A stretch of DNA of 29,786 bases from Pollutimonas sp036675955 (GTDB taxonomy: Bacteria > Pseudomonadota > Gammaproteobacteria > Burkholderiales > Burkholderiaceae_B), in the NCBI GenBank assembly GCA_036675955.1, contig JAKFDW010000371.1, forward strand, positions 1 to 29,786, written 5' to 3'. Of the stretch, positions 1-8,125 are shown piece by piece. Position numbers and translations under genes: made by a program. The notes under the pieces are model-generated. The model ran no database searches and had not been told where the DNA came from. It saw only the letters and a program-made list of their open reading frames with translations. Numbering within the stretch: position 1 is the first letter of the stretch; each line of letters opens with the position of its first letter.

Positions 1-403
1 CGAAATAGCGCGCCGGGCACGCGGCACGCCGCGCATAGCCAACCGGCTGCTGCGCCGCGTGCGCGATTATGCCGAGGTCAAGGCCGATGGCCGCATCGAT
101 GTGGCCGTGGCCGGGGCGGCGCTTGCCATGCTGGAAGTCGATCCGCAAGGCCTGGACCTCATGGATCGCAAGTTGCTGGAAGCCATAGTTCACAAGTTTG
201 ACGGCGGGCCGGTCGGCGTCGACAGCCTGGCCGCCGCGATCGGCGAAGAACGCGACACCATCGAAGACGTGATCGAACCTTTCCTGATACAGCACGGCTA
301 CCTGCAACGCACGCCCAGGGGCCGCATGGCTACACAAAGCACCTGGAAGCACCTTGGACTTGCACCGCCCAAACCTGCCGGAACACCCGACTTGTTTTCC
401 TGA
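1..403 (+). CDS. ruvB: RuvB Holliday junction helicase, C-terminal part (5' truncated by window edge)
   Basis: The reading frame is open from base 2 and ends at a TGA at 401-403, giving the last 133 residues of a protein whose family is usually about 340-360 residues. RuvB is the hexameric AAA+ motor that drives branch migration of Holliday junctions with RuvA. The visible part is the end of the AAA+ lid, including the stretch GTPRIANRLLRRVRDYA, and the C-terminal winged-helix DNA-binding domain, which ends with the family-typical YLQRTPRGRMAT segment. The Walker motifs lie upstream of the window. The in-frame GTG at 59 is internal and not a start. The gene converges on recQ across a 681-bp repeat-rich spacer. 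Identification is from conserved motifs and is confident. Confidence 0.96.
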   Translation, partial: EIARRARGTPRIANRLLRRVRDYAEVKADGRIDVAVAGAALAMLEVDPQGLDLMDRKLLEAIVHKFDGGPVGVDSLAAAIGEERDTIEDVIEPFLIQHGYLQRTPRGRMATQSTWKHLGLAPPKPAGTPDLFS

Positions 404-471
404 TTCTGTATTCGTCGGCGACTAAAGCATTTTTGGTTTCTTAGACGCTCCTGTCGTTCCTGGGTGTTGCC

Positions 472-566
472 GCTGTATTTCTTAGACGCCGCTGTATTTC
501 TTAGACGCTGCTGTATTTCTTAGACGCTGCTGTATTTCTTAGACGCTGCTGTATTTCTTAGACGCC
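472..566 (+). repeat. Five tandem copies of a 19-bp repeat
   Basis: The units start at 472, 491, 510, 529 and 548 and read GCTGTATTTCTTAGACGCY. They are identical except that the last base is C in copies 1 and 5 and T in copies 2-4. A partial copy (TTTCTTAGACGCT, 437-449) and a more degenerate one (451-469, about 12 of 19 matches) precede the array; the latter is offset by 22 instead of 19 bp. The period is not a multiple of three, which argues against a coding origin. The array starts 69 bp after the ruvB stop codon. Confidence 0.95.
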
Positions 567-569
567 GCC

Positions 570-718
570 GGTGTGGCGGTGGGGCGACCGGGACGCGTGG
601 CCCGATTCGGCGCCTTGCGCGCCGAACCAGCGTCGCTCGCTCGTCCGCCCATGCGGGCTGCCTTCGCATCCGGCTCGCTGGAGGGCCCCGAACGTCCCGG
701 CCACCCCACCGCCACCCC
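570..718. repeat. 26-bp imperfect inverted repeat around a hairpin
   Basis: Arms 570-595 and 693-718 are reverse complements with 23 of 26 matches; the conserved core is GTGGCGGTGGGG on one strand. The 97-bp loop contains a perfect 8-bp stem hairpin, TTCGGCGC (606-613) with GCGCCGAA (619-626). No T-run follows, so this is not a typical intrinsic terminator. Confidence 0.8.
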
Positions 719-818
719 GACAGCTGCAATGGGTTTACGCCACGGGTTTTGGGACCGGGCTAGTGCTTGGCATTCTTGTGAGAGACTAACTTCGACATGG
801 AAGATCTATTGCGCTCGC

Positions 819-849
819 CCTGGATGGCCCGACAGCCGGGCCATCCAGG
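819..849. terminator. Perfect 12-bp palindromic hairpin, possible terminator-like element
   Basis: CCTGGATGGCCC (819-830) and GGGCCATCCAGG (838-849) form a perfect stem around the 7-base loop GACAGCC. No run of T follows on either strand, so factor-independent termination is doubtful. It lies near the middle of the spacer between two convergent genes, where it could block or stabilise both 3' ends. The structure is seen directly; the role is inferred. Confidence 0.45.
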
Positions 850-938
850 CATCGGGATATGTATTGCCATGTCCCTTACCCCAGCGCCACTCACGACTTC
901 AAGCGACGCACCTATACCATACAAGCGAGGCGAGCGGT

Positions 939-960
939 GTTCGGCGCGCAGGCGCCGAAC
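939..960. repeat. Second TTCGGCGC hairpin
   Basis: GTTCGGCGC (939-947) pairs perfectly with GCGCCGAAC (952-960) around a GCAG loop. The stem shares its 8-bp core with the hairpin at 606-626, on the other side of the island and at a matching distance from the other repeat cluster. Confidence 0.8.
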
Positions 961-1001
961 CGGTCACGTTGAGCGAAAAGCTTCACCTCACGCCCTGACG
1001 C

Positions 1002-1080
1002 ACGTCATAAGCACCGGCAGAAGTCATAAGCACCGAAAAACGTCAGAAGAAGCACTTGCAGACGTCAGAAGCATCGGTAA
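1002..1080 (-). repeat. Four degenerate tandem copies of a 19-bp repeat, inverted relative to the left cluster
   Basis: Units run 1002-1020, 1021-1039, 1040-1061 (22 bp) and 1062-1080. On the plus strand they share the core (A/C)GTCAKAAGCAYCG. On the minus strand the core reads CGGTGCTTATGACGT, which resembles the left cluster core CTTAGACGC with one extra base. The array ends 4 bp from the recQ stop codon. Confidence 0.85.
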
Positions 1081-1084
1081 ATGC

Positions 1085-2902
1085 CTAGCCGCGCACGCAG
1101 CGCAACAACTCTTCGCCATAGGCATCGCGCTTGCGCACGCCCACGCCGCTGATGCCGCCCAGGTCGTCCAGCGTCTGTGGACAGGTCAATGCAATCTCGC
1201 GCAAGGTGGCGTCATGAAAGATGACGTATGCGGGCACGCCATGGCTGCGCGCCACTTCCGAACGCCACGTCCGCAGATCCTCGAAGCGCTGCTGGGCTTC
1301 GCCGGGCAAAACAATGGCTTCCTTGCTTTTGGATGTGCCCGCGGCGCGCGAACCGCGCGCCTTTTTTTCAGGCTCGCGACGAAACATCAGGGTGCGTTCG
1401 CCCTTGAGTACGGCCCGGCTGGAATCCGTCAGCGCCAGGGTGCCGTATCCCTCGTGGTCGACAGCAAGAAGGCTTTGGGCCAGCAATTGGCGCAATACGC
1501 CGCGCCATGCCTGTTCCGACAAGTCGGCGCCTATGCCGAACACAGTCATCGTTTCATGCTGATATTGCTGAATCCTGTCGGTGGACTTGCCGCGCAAAAT
1601 GTCGATCAGATGGCCGGCGCCAAAGCGCTGTCCCCGTTCACGCCATAACCGATAGACCGCCGACAAAATCTTCTGTGCCGCAATCGTACCGTCCCACGCC
1701 TGGGGCGGCTCCAGGCAGGTATCGCAATTGCCGCAAGGTTCAATGGTTTGCTCGAAATAGGCCAGCAGGCGCTGGCGTCGGCACGTTACGGTTTCACACA
1801 AGCCCAGCATGGCATCAAGCTGAGCGCCCAGGCGGCGCCTGAACGCGTCGTCGCCGGCGGATTCATTGATCATGCGGCGCTGCTGCACCACATCCTGCAG
1901 GCCATAAGCCAGCCACGCGGTGGCCGGCAGGCCATCACGCCCGGCTCGCCCCGTTTCCTGGTAATAGCCCTCTACCGATTTGGGCAGGTCGATATGCGCG
2001 ACGAATCGTACATCGGGCTTGTTCACGCCCATGCCGAATGCAATGGTGGCTACCATGACCATGCCTTCTTCGCGCAGGAAACGCGCCTGGTTGGCAGCAC
2101 GCACGGCAGGACTCAATCCCGCATGGTAAGGAAGCGCATCGATGCCGTTCTGACACAGGAACTCGGCGGTCTCTTCGACGCGAGCACGGGAAAGGCAATA
2201 CACAATGCCGCAGTCGCCCTTGTGTTCGGCCTGGACGAAGGCCAGCAATTGCCGCCTGACTTCGTTCTTTTCGATGATGCGGTAACGGATATTGGGCCGA
2301 TCGAAGCTTGCCACGAAATGCGGCGCATCGTCCAAAGCCAGGCGCTCGGCGATTTCGCGACGCGTAACGGCTGTCGCGGTTGCCGTCAGGGCCAGGCGCG
2401 GCACACTGGGCCACCGCTCGTGCAGGAGCGACAGGCCCAGATATTCCGGCCGGAAATCATGCCCCCACTGCGACACACAATGCGCTTCGTCGATGGCGAA
2501 AAGCGATATCTTCCCCTTGGACAGGAGGTCGAGGCAGCGTTCCGTCAGCAGCCTTTCCGGCGCCACGTACAACAAGTCGAGTTCGCCCGCCAGGAAGGCC
2601 TGTTCCACGTCGCGCGAGGTACGCCAATCCTGCGAGGAATTAAGGAAGGCCGCCTTGACGCCCAGCTCGAGCAAAGCGTCCACCTGGTCCTGCATGAGTG
2701 CAATCAGCGGCGAAATCACCACGCCGGTTCCGAGACGGACCAGCGCGGGTATTTGATAGCAAAGTGATTTTCCGCCGCCCGTGGGCATGAGGACCAAGGC
2801 GTCGCCGCCCTGCACCACATGGTCGATAATGGCCTGCTGGTCGCCACGAAAGGAATCGTAACCAAAGACTTGCTGCAGCGTTTCGAGGGACGAGATAGTC
2901 AT
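1085..2902 (-). CDS. recQ: ATP-dependent DNA helicase RecQ
   Basis: At 605 residues this is the usual length of bacterial RecQ, a 3'-5' superfamily 2 helicase acting in RecF-pathway recombination and replication fork repair. Visible in order are the N-terminal motif 0 region (FGYDSFRGDQQ, about 14-23), Walker A MPTGGGKS (39-46), the DEAH box (138-141) followed by the RecQ aromatic-rich loop CVSQWGHDFRPEY, and helicase C-terminal motifs including GRAGRDG. Then come the zinc-binding cysteines (CRRQRLLAYF then CGNCDTC), a winged helix and a C-terminal HRDC domain from about 540. The ATG at 2902 follows the stop codon of the upstream exported-protein gene by 3 nt, implying co-transcription and probably translational coupling. 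No intrinsic terminator follows; transcription would run straight into a 19-bp repeat cluster. Confidence 0.97.
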   Translation of the reverse strand: MTISSLETLQQVFGYDSFRGDQQAIIDHVVQGGDALVLMPTGGGKSLCYQIPALVRLGTGVVISPLIALMQDQVDALLELGVKAAFLNSSQDWRTSRDVEQAFLAGELDLLYVAPERLLTERCLDLLSKGKISLFAIDEAHCVSQWGHDFRPEYLGLSLLHERWPSVPRLALTATATAVTRREIAERLALDDAPHFVASFDRPNIRYRIIEKNEVRRQLLAFVQAEHKGDCGIVYCLSRARVEETAEFLCQNGIDALPYHAGLSPAVRAANQARFLREEGMVMVATIAFGMGVNKPDVRFVAHIDLPKSVEGYYQETGRAGRDGLPATAWLAYGLQDVVQQRRMINESAGDDAFRRRLGAQLDAMLGLCETVTCRRQRLLAYFEQTIEPCGNCDTCLEPPQAWDGTIAAQKILSAVYRLWRERGQRFGAGHLIDILRGKSTDRIQQYQHETMTVFGIGADLSEQAWRGVLRQLLAQSLLAVDHEGYGTLALTDSSRAVLKGERTLMFRREPEKKARGSRAAGTSKSKEAIVLPGEAQQRFEDLRTWRSEVARSHGVPAYVIFHDATLREIALTCPQTLDDLGGISGVGVRKRDAYGEELLRCVRG

Positions 2903-2905
2903 GTG

Positions 2906-4069
2906 CTAGTTAATGGGAACCGAAAAACGAATGCCTACATCATAGTCGCCAGTGACGAGCTCGCGCTCTGCCTTCAGGCCGATACGAAGATTGGGGCTGT
3001 ACCAGAACTGTTGCGTAAGTCCGAAACTGCGTTGCGTATCTCCCACGGAAGAATGGGAACTTTCGTACATCCCCGCCACGTCGCCCCACCGTCCCAAAGG
3101 CACGCTGGCCGATACCTGTTGCCGGATGCCGCCAACCGATACTCCGTCCGCGTAGCGGCTAAGGTCGGCGAAGCCGGTGGTGTGGCGCTCGCTCAGCCAC
3201 GAAAGCTGCAGGGTCTCGAGCACATCGACCTCGTAGGCGGCCTGATACCGCCAGCCCTGATGCATGCCGTAGCTGGCTTTGGCGATTCCTGCGCTCCAGG
3301 CGCCCCAGTCTTGCGTTGCATAGCGCCCGCCTACGCCTGTGGTGATCAAATCGGGCGCCGTCTCCAGCTGCGACTCGAGCGTGACCTGTGGATTGACCTT
3401 GTAACGCAAGACCGTATTGCTTGCGGTGGGACCGTAGTTCAGATCGCCTTGAGGCTGGCTGGAGTAGTCCAGCGCCCCCACGGACATGGCGTATTGCCAC
3501 TGCTCGCTATCGGAACCGGCCCGGGATGATTGCGACACGCTGATACCGCCCAGCCGCGCCGTGTTGCCCCACGCCGGCACCTCGATCTCGTTATTGCCCA
3601 GACTGACCCCCAAGCCCTGCTCCCCGGTGTAGCGCCAGTTGCTGGCCCCGAACGTCCATGGATCCAGGGACGGTGTCGAAAGCCATCTGGCCCCCAGCCG
3701 GGGGGTGCGTCGCCACCCTCGTGATCCGAGCAGACCCGGCGACGTCCGGGAAACCTTGGTCTGATGCCATTTCTTGAAATCGGTCTCACCCCAGAAATAG
3801 TCGTAAGGAATATCCGGGACGGCAAGCGCATCGGACGGAGCCGCTGCGCCCGGCATGGAATCGTCCGGCATGGAATCAGGATCGGACGGATCGGGCAGCG
3901 GCCGCGGAGCCTCCACAGAAATTTCGGGCACGGCATACAACTGTATGGGCGCCAGGTCGCGCAGTGACGGGGCGCTGCGCGCCGAGGCGGTATCGATCCA
4001 GGCGGACGCCGACAGCATGCACCACGCAGCTATGCAGACTTGTCGTTGTATCGTTGGAAAAAACGTCAT
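2906..4069 (-). CDS. Exported protein, probable outer-membrane beta-barrel, unknown function
   Basis: This 387-residue protein starts with a likely Sec signal peptide (hydrophobic about 12-24, possible cleavage after the Ala-rich DTASA near residue 30). A Pro/Asp/Ser-rich linker covers about 42-85. From about residue 110 to the end the sequence alternates polar and hydrophobic residues, is rich in Gly, Tyr, Trp and Ser, and has repeated short strands such as WSAGIAKASYGMH and LRIGLKAERELV, ending in IRFSVPIN. That pattern suggests an outer-membrane barrel, loosely reminiscent of usher-type barrels, though I do not recognise a family. It lies between a chloride channel gene (42-nt gap) and recQ (3-nt gap), an odd setting for an envelope protein. 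An alternative is a periplasmic beta-rich protein. Confidence 0.75.
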   Translation of the reverse strand: MTFFPTIQRQVCIAAWCMLSASAWIDTASARSAPSLRDLAPIQLYAVPEISVEAPRPLPDPSDPDSMPDDSMPGAAAPSDALAVPDIPYDYFWGETDFKKWHQTKVSRTSPGLLGSRGWRRTPRLGARWLSTPSLDPWTFGASNWRYTGEQGLGVSLGNNEIEVPAWGNTARLGGISVSQSSRAGSDSEQWQYAMSVGALDYSSQPQGDLNYGPTASNTVLRYKVNPQVTLESQLETAPDLITTGVGGRYATQDWGAWSAGIAKASYGMHQGWRYQAAYEVDVLETLQLSWLSERHTTGFADLSRYADGVSVGGIRQQVSASVPLGRWGDVAGMYESSHSSVGDTQRSFGLTQQFWYSPNLRIGLKAERELVTGDYDVGIRFSVPIN

Positions 4070-4111
4070 TGAAACCAGGAAAATCGTTTTATCGGTAAAT
4101 TGGCGAGAACC

Positions 4112-5905
4112 TCAATTGCGTGGGCGCCGCCGCATTGGGCCGAAAGCCAGCATTGCTTCGCCGCTGGCGTCCAGCGACCGCTTGATGGCGCTGTATTTTT
4201 CCAGCACCGATGACTTGTAAACCACACCAAGCAAGCGGGGCTGTTCGCCGCGGCTTACTACAGGCAGGCGCTCGCCCTGGAAATGTACGAAGAGATCCTG
4301 CGCCTCGTCCAGTGTCATGCCGGGAGACAGCGTCTTGACGAAATCGCGTCGCAACACGTCTCCTGCCCGCTTTTCCTGTATGTCGGTCTGACCCAGCAAT
4401 AAGCTGGTCAAATCCTGCTGGGCAATGACGCCCTGGAAAATATTCTGCTCGTCGACCACGTACAGATACTTGACCGGATAGTCGAGAAACATCTGCAAAG
4501 CCTCGCTGATCGGAGAGGTCGTCGTGACTACGGTCTCGGCCGGGCGCAGCAATTCGTCGAGCATGGTGCTGCGCAGTTGCTGGCGCAGCAAGGCATCGCG
4601 CTCGCGCACTACTGTCACATCATACATGGCCACTTCAGCCACTGCACGCGACACGAAATAGGCGATCACGCAGGCCAGCATCAAGGGCAAGACCAATTGG
4701 TAGCTCAGGGTCATCTCGAATATCATCAATATTGCCATGAGCGGAGCGCTTGTCGCCGCCCCGAGCAAGCTTCCCATGCCGACCAATGTATACATGTAGA
4801 TTTCCGTCGTCATTCCGGGCAGGACCAGTCCCATTACCTGACCGAACAGGGTCCCGACGGCCCCGCCCACGAAAAGCGCCGGCGTGAACACCCCTCCTAT
4901 CGCCCCCGAACCCACCGTCAACGCCGTGGCAAGAACCTTGCAGACCAAAATCAATACAACGGCGTACCAAGTCCAGGACGTATGCAGCAACGAAGACACC
5001 ACGCTATAGCCATTGCCCGCTACTTCCGGGATGGCCATCAGCAACAGACCGAGCAAGGCCCCGCCCAGGGCCAGGCGCAGGGGAAGAGGCAGGCCGGTCC
5101 TTTTGAACCGGTTGCGCGAGAAATCCAGGAATTTCAGAAACATGGGCGCGGCCAAGCCGGTCACCACGCCCAGCAACACGAAGGGAAGCACTTCCACGCC
5201 CGGGATCTCGGGCATATCCGCCATGGCGTAAGTAGTCTGGTAGTGGCCCGTCATGCGCATGACGATATTCGCCGATGCCGCCGCGACAATCAGCGGGCCA
5301 AAACTCTGCATGGTCATGGTGCCCAGCACGATTTCGGCCACAAACAGCGCGCCGGCGATGGGAGCGCCATAGGCCGATGCCACCCCCGCGGCTGCGCCGC
5401 ATGCCACCAACAGGCGCAGCCGCGACGTGCCGAAAGACGTGAAGCGGCCTATTGCCGACGCGCTCAGCGCGGCCATATGCACCATGGCCCCTTCCCGTCC
5501 AATGGACCCGCCCGACGCGACCGTGAATAGCGACGAAAGCGACCGCAACAGGCCTTGCCGCAAGGACAGCCGGCCGTCCCCGATAGCCACCGCCTCCATG
5601 TAGTCGGAGTTGGCCCCTGCACTGGTCCGGGAAGCAAGCCACAACAGCGTACCCGCCGCCAGTCCGCCCAATGTGGGAAACAGCAAGCGTCCATACCACG
5701 GCAAACCCTGCGTAACGCCCACAATCGACCCGCTGTGGCCGGCGACCAGATTCTGTATGAGGTGCATGCCTTCGTGGAACAGGATGGTGCTGAAGGCTCC
5801 CAGCACACCGGTCAAGGCGGCCCAGCACAGCATCGCGGGAAGATCGGATAACCAGGAATAGCCGGCGAGGCGCTTGCGGATGGACTGTATGCGTTGCCCT
5901 GTCAT
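4112..5905 (-). CDS. ClcB-type ClC chloride channel/antiporter with C-terminal CBS pair
   Basis: This 597-residue polytopic protein has the ClC core over about residues 20-430. The selectivity motif GSIGREGAMVH (133-143) includes the gating glutamate Glu138, and GSGAIGGVFTPALFVGGAVG (332-351) is the second conserved stretch. TSDYMEA-like and GREGAM segments resemble E. coli ClcB more than ClcA, and the canonical GSGIP serine motif is replaced around GDGRLS (109-114). Residues about 445-575 form two CBS domains, usually nucleotide-binding regulatory modules, which E. coli ClcA and ClcB lack. The family moves chloride, often in exchange for protons, across the inner membrane. The gene heads an apparent minus-strand operon with the exported protein and recQ, and diverges from the response regulator gene. 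Transport mode (channel or exchanger) cannot be decided from sequence. Confidence 0.93.
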   Translation of the reverse strand: MTGQRIQSIRKRLAGYSWLSDLPAMLCWAALTGVLGAFSTILFHEGMHLIQNLVAGHSGSIVGVTQGLPWYGRLLFPTLGGLAAGTLLWLASRTSAGANSDYMEAVAIGDGRLSLRQGLLRSLSSLFTVASGGSIGREGAMVHMAALSASAIGRFTSFGTSRLRLLVACGAAAGVASAYGAPIAGALFVAEIVLGTMTMQSFGPLIVAAASANIVMRMTGHYQTTYAMADMPEIPGVEVLPFVLLGVVTGLAAPMFLKFLDFSRNRFKRTGLPLPLRLALGGALLGLLLMAIPEVAGNGYSVVSSLLHTSWTWYAVVLILVCKVLATALTVGSGAIGGVFTPALFVGGAVGTLFGQVMGLVLPGMTTEIYMYTLVGMGSLLGAATSAPLMAILMIFEMTLSYQLVLPLMLACVIAYFVSRAVAEVAMYDVTVVRERDALLRQQLRSTMLDELLRPAETVVTTTSPISEALQMFLDYPVKYLYVVDEQNIFQGVIAQQDLTSLLLGQTDIQEKRAGDVLRRDFVKTLSPGMTLDEAQDLFVHFQGERLPVVSRGEQPRLLGVVYKSSVLEKYSAIKRSLDASGEAMLAFGPMRRRPRN

Positions 5906-6022
5906 TTGGTTCCTGTGTAAGTAGATCTAAAGCATCGCGACTATACCCCGCTTGCGCCGACACCTATTTCAGTCCATTTCCACCGCTTGCCAGACGCGGG
6001 GCCAAGGGGCACACTTTGGCCT

Positions 6023-6724
6023 ATGGAAAATCCCCTAGTCAAAGTATTGGTCGTTGATGATGACCCGGCCTTGCGGCAGTTGCTTGCCGACTATCTTAAC
6101 CGTCATAACTACGACACGCTGCTTGCGCCTGACGCCAGCGATCTGGCGGCACGGATTCAGCGCTATTCGCCCGACCTGATCGTGCTCGATCGCATGATGC
6201 CGGACGGCGATGGCGCGGAAGCCTGCCGCCGTCTGCGCCAGCAAGGCGAGGACATCCCCGTTATTTTACTCACCGGACGCGATGAGACCGTAGACCGCGT
6301 CATCGGCCTGGAAGCGGGAGCCGACGATTACCTGGGCAAGCCCTTTGATCCCCGCGAGCTTCTTGCGCGCATCGAAGCGGTATTGCGCCGCAAGAAAGGC
6401 GCATCGGCGCTTACCAAGGACCAGCCCGTGGTGTTCGGGCCTTTCGTCTTCGATCCCTCGACACGGCAGCTCAGCAAGGAAAAAGCAGTGATCAAACTGA
6501 CCGGCGGCGAAGTCAACTTGCTGGAGGCCTTGATCAACAATCCTGGCAAGCCCTTGTCGCGGGATCGCCTGCTGGCCCTGGCTCGTGACGATGACGAAGG
6601 TGAACGCAACGACCGTGCCATCGACATCGCCGTGCTGCGCCTGCGTCGCGCCATCGAAGACGATCCCAAACAGCCGCGCTGGATACAGACTGTCTGGGGG
6701 GTCGGCTACCGCTTCTCGCCGTGA
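6023..6724 (+). CDS. OmpR-family response regulator
   Basis: I choose the ATG at 6023 (233 residues); an in-frame TTG at 5987 would add 12 residues that do not belong to the receiver fold, and a purine run AAGGGG lies 13 nt upstream of 6023. The receiver domain has the acidic pocket VVDDD (10-14), phospho-acceptor Asp56 in VLDRMMPDGDG, Thr84 and Lys106 in LGKPFDP. The C-terminal winged helix, from about 135, carries the OmpR/PhoB pattern (LTGGEVNLLEAL, DRAIDIAVLRLRRAIEDD, VWGVGYRFSP). It should be a phosphorylation-controlled transcription factor paired with the kinase encoded next, whose GTG overlaps its stop by 4 nt. Its targets are unknown; the divergent ClC gene and the convergent cydAB-like operon are candidates only by location. 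Confidence 0.96.
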   Translation: MENPLVKVLVVDDDPALRQLLADYLNRHNYDTLLAPDASDLAARIQRYSPDLIVLDRMMPDGDGAEACRRLRQQGEDIPVILLTGRDETVDRVIGLEAGADDYLGKPFDPRELLARIEAVLRRKKGASALTKDQPVVFGPFVFDPSTRQLSKEKAVIKLTGGEVNLLEALINNPGKPLSRDRLLALARDDDEGERNDRAIDIAVLRLRRAIEDDPKQPRWIQTVWGVGYRFSP

Positions 6725-8121
6725 ACCGCAACATGACACTGCGCTCTTTATTACCCCGATCCCTGCGCGCACGCATGGTGTTGCTTATCCTGGGAACGAT
6801 ATTGCTGGTCCAGGCGGCCACCTTCGCCACGGTTTCGCACTATCGCAAGCAATTCACCGAAGGGATTGCCGTGGAGCTCACGGCAACCACCATCCGGACC
6901 TTGCGCGCCGCGCTGGCAGAGATCCCGGCCGAGCAGCGCCCGGGCTTCGTACGCAGCGCCTCACAGAATCAATGGCATCTGTGGTCGCGCAGCCTGCCTT
7001 CCGACGCCAGCCTTGAAGAGCGGCGCCCTGTCAGGGAAAAGCGCCATGACCACCGCCCTCCTCCAAACGACGTTCGCAACAACCTGCGCACATTTGTCCA
7101 GGCATTGAACAAGCGGCTCAGTGACGACACACGGGTCGCTCTTTCGCGCGGACCTGAACCGCGCCTCTACATATCAATGCTGCCGGATCCGGATCTGGAC
7201 GAGTCCCGCCACAACCGGGAATGGATGGTGATCCCGCTAGACCGGATTGCCCCGCCGGTGGCGACACCGCTGATCGCCGTATGGCTGACAGGCATGGGAT
7301 TATTCCTGCTGCTGGCGGCCGCGTTTTCCTGGCACATTACGCGCCCCCTCACCCGGCTGGCCAAGGCGGCCGACCAACTGGCGGCGGGACAGCCACAACG
7401 CGTAACGCCATCCGGGCCCAGTGAAACGCGCATTCTGGGCGAGCGGTTCAACGCCATGCTCGACACTCTCGAGCAATCCGCCGCGGTACAGCGCACCTTG
7501 CTCGCGGGCTTGCCCCACGACCTGAAAGGACCGCTGTCGCGCATGTGGCTACGCATCGAAATGGTCGAGGATCCCACCTTCAAGGACGGCATGCTCAAGG
7601 ATGTACAAGACATGCAACGCATGGTCAACCAGTTCATCGGCTTCGTGCGCGGCTCCGACCCGGGCTCTTACCAGTTCACCCCCCTGGCGCTGAATAAATG
7701 GCTGGAAGAGCAGGTTGCGGCATGGGAAAGCACAGGCAGTCCCGTGAAGCTGATCCGCCTGTGCGCGGAACCCGTAACGCTGGAAGCCGACCGCCTGGCG
7801 ATGGGCCGCCTGCTCGATAATCTGATCACCAATGCGCTGAACCATGGGAAGCCGCCGGTCGAAATTACTCTGGACGCCACGGAAGACCATGCCGTCATTA
7901 CCGTCGCCGACCACGGCGCCGGAATTTCCTCCGAGCGCCGTGAAGAAGCCTTGCGCCCGTTCTCGCGGCTGGATGAAGCCCGTACCCTGACCGGCTCGGT
8001 AGGACTGGGGCTGGCGCTGGCCGATGCCATCGTCAAGGCGCATCACGGCAGCCTGGCCTTGGGCCAGGCTCCCTGGGGTGGACTGCAAGTCACTATTACC
8101 CTGCCCCGCTCACGCTCCTGA
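6721..8121 (+). CDS. EnvZ-type sensor histidine kinase with variant H-box
   Basis: The 466-residue protein starts with GTG, overlapping the regulator stop as GTGA. It has an N-terminal transmembrane helix (about 18-38), a periplasmic domain of about 145 residues with a His/Arg/Pro-rich patch (101-115), a second helix (about 183-203), a HAMP domain, and a HisKA H-box with His266. The catalytic domain carries the N-box LLDNLITNAL, G1 DHGAGI and G2 GSVGLGLALA. The H-box reads PHDLKGPLSR where EnvZ-like kinases usually have SHDLRTPLTR. The Thr normally found four residues after Asp-His in the HDxxT motif is important for phosphatase activity in EnvZ; here it is Gly. The kinase likely phosphorylates the adjacent regulator; its signal is unknown. 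Confidence 0.95.
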   Translation: MNRNMTLRSLLPRSLRARMVLLILGTILLVQAATFATVSHYRKQFTEGIAVELTATTIRTLRAALAEIPAEQRPGFVRSASQNQWHLWSRSLPSDASLEERRPVREKRHDHRPPPNDVRNNLRTFVQALNKRLSDDTRVALSRGPEPRLYISMLPDPDLDESRHNREWMVIPLDRIAPPVATPLIAVWLTGMGLFLLLAAAFSWHITRPLTRLAKAADQLAAGQPQRVTPSGPSETRILGERFNAMLDTLEQSAAVQRTLLAGLPHDLKGPLSRMWLRIEMVEDPTFKDGMLKDVQDMQRMVNQFIGFVRGSDPGSYQFTPLALNKWLEEQVAAWESTGSPVKLIRLCAEPVTLEADRLAMGRLLDNLITNALNHGKPPVEITLDATEDHAVITVADHGAGISSERREEALRPFSRLDEARTLTGSVGLGLALADAIVKAHHGSLALGQAPWGGLQVTITLPRSRS

Positions 8122-8125
8122 CGCA

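Larger units (their letters stand above)
404..1084. other. Gene-free island of tandem repeats and hairpins between ruvB and recQ 3' ends
   Basis: No convincing gene lies here: the open frames at 571-998 are short, overlap in several frames and cross repeats. Left to right it holds a cluster of 19-bp tandem repeats (about 437-566), a TTCGGCGC hairpin (606-626) inside the loop of a 26-bp inverted repeat (570-595/693-718), a 12-bp-stem hairpin (819-849), a second TTCGGCGC hairpin (939-960), and a second 19-bp repeat cluster in opposite orientation (1002-1080). Both clusters read towards the centre from the 3' end of the adjoining gene. The distance from cluster to TTCGGCGC hairpin is 39 bp on the left and 41 bp on the right, so the island is roughly mirror-symmetrical. 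Confidence 0.8.

Noticed and set aside
472..566. Tandem 19-bp units considered as a CRISPR array
   Set aside because: The units abut with no unique spacers and no cas genes are nearby.
797..1648. 283-codon plus-strand open frame
   Set aside because: It crosses the second repeat cluster and then runs antisense through the 3' end of recQ; composition and codon pattern are those of a shadow frame.
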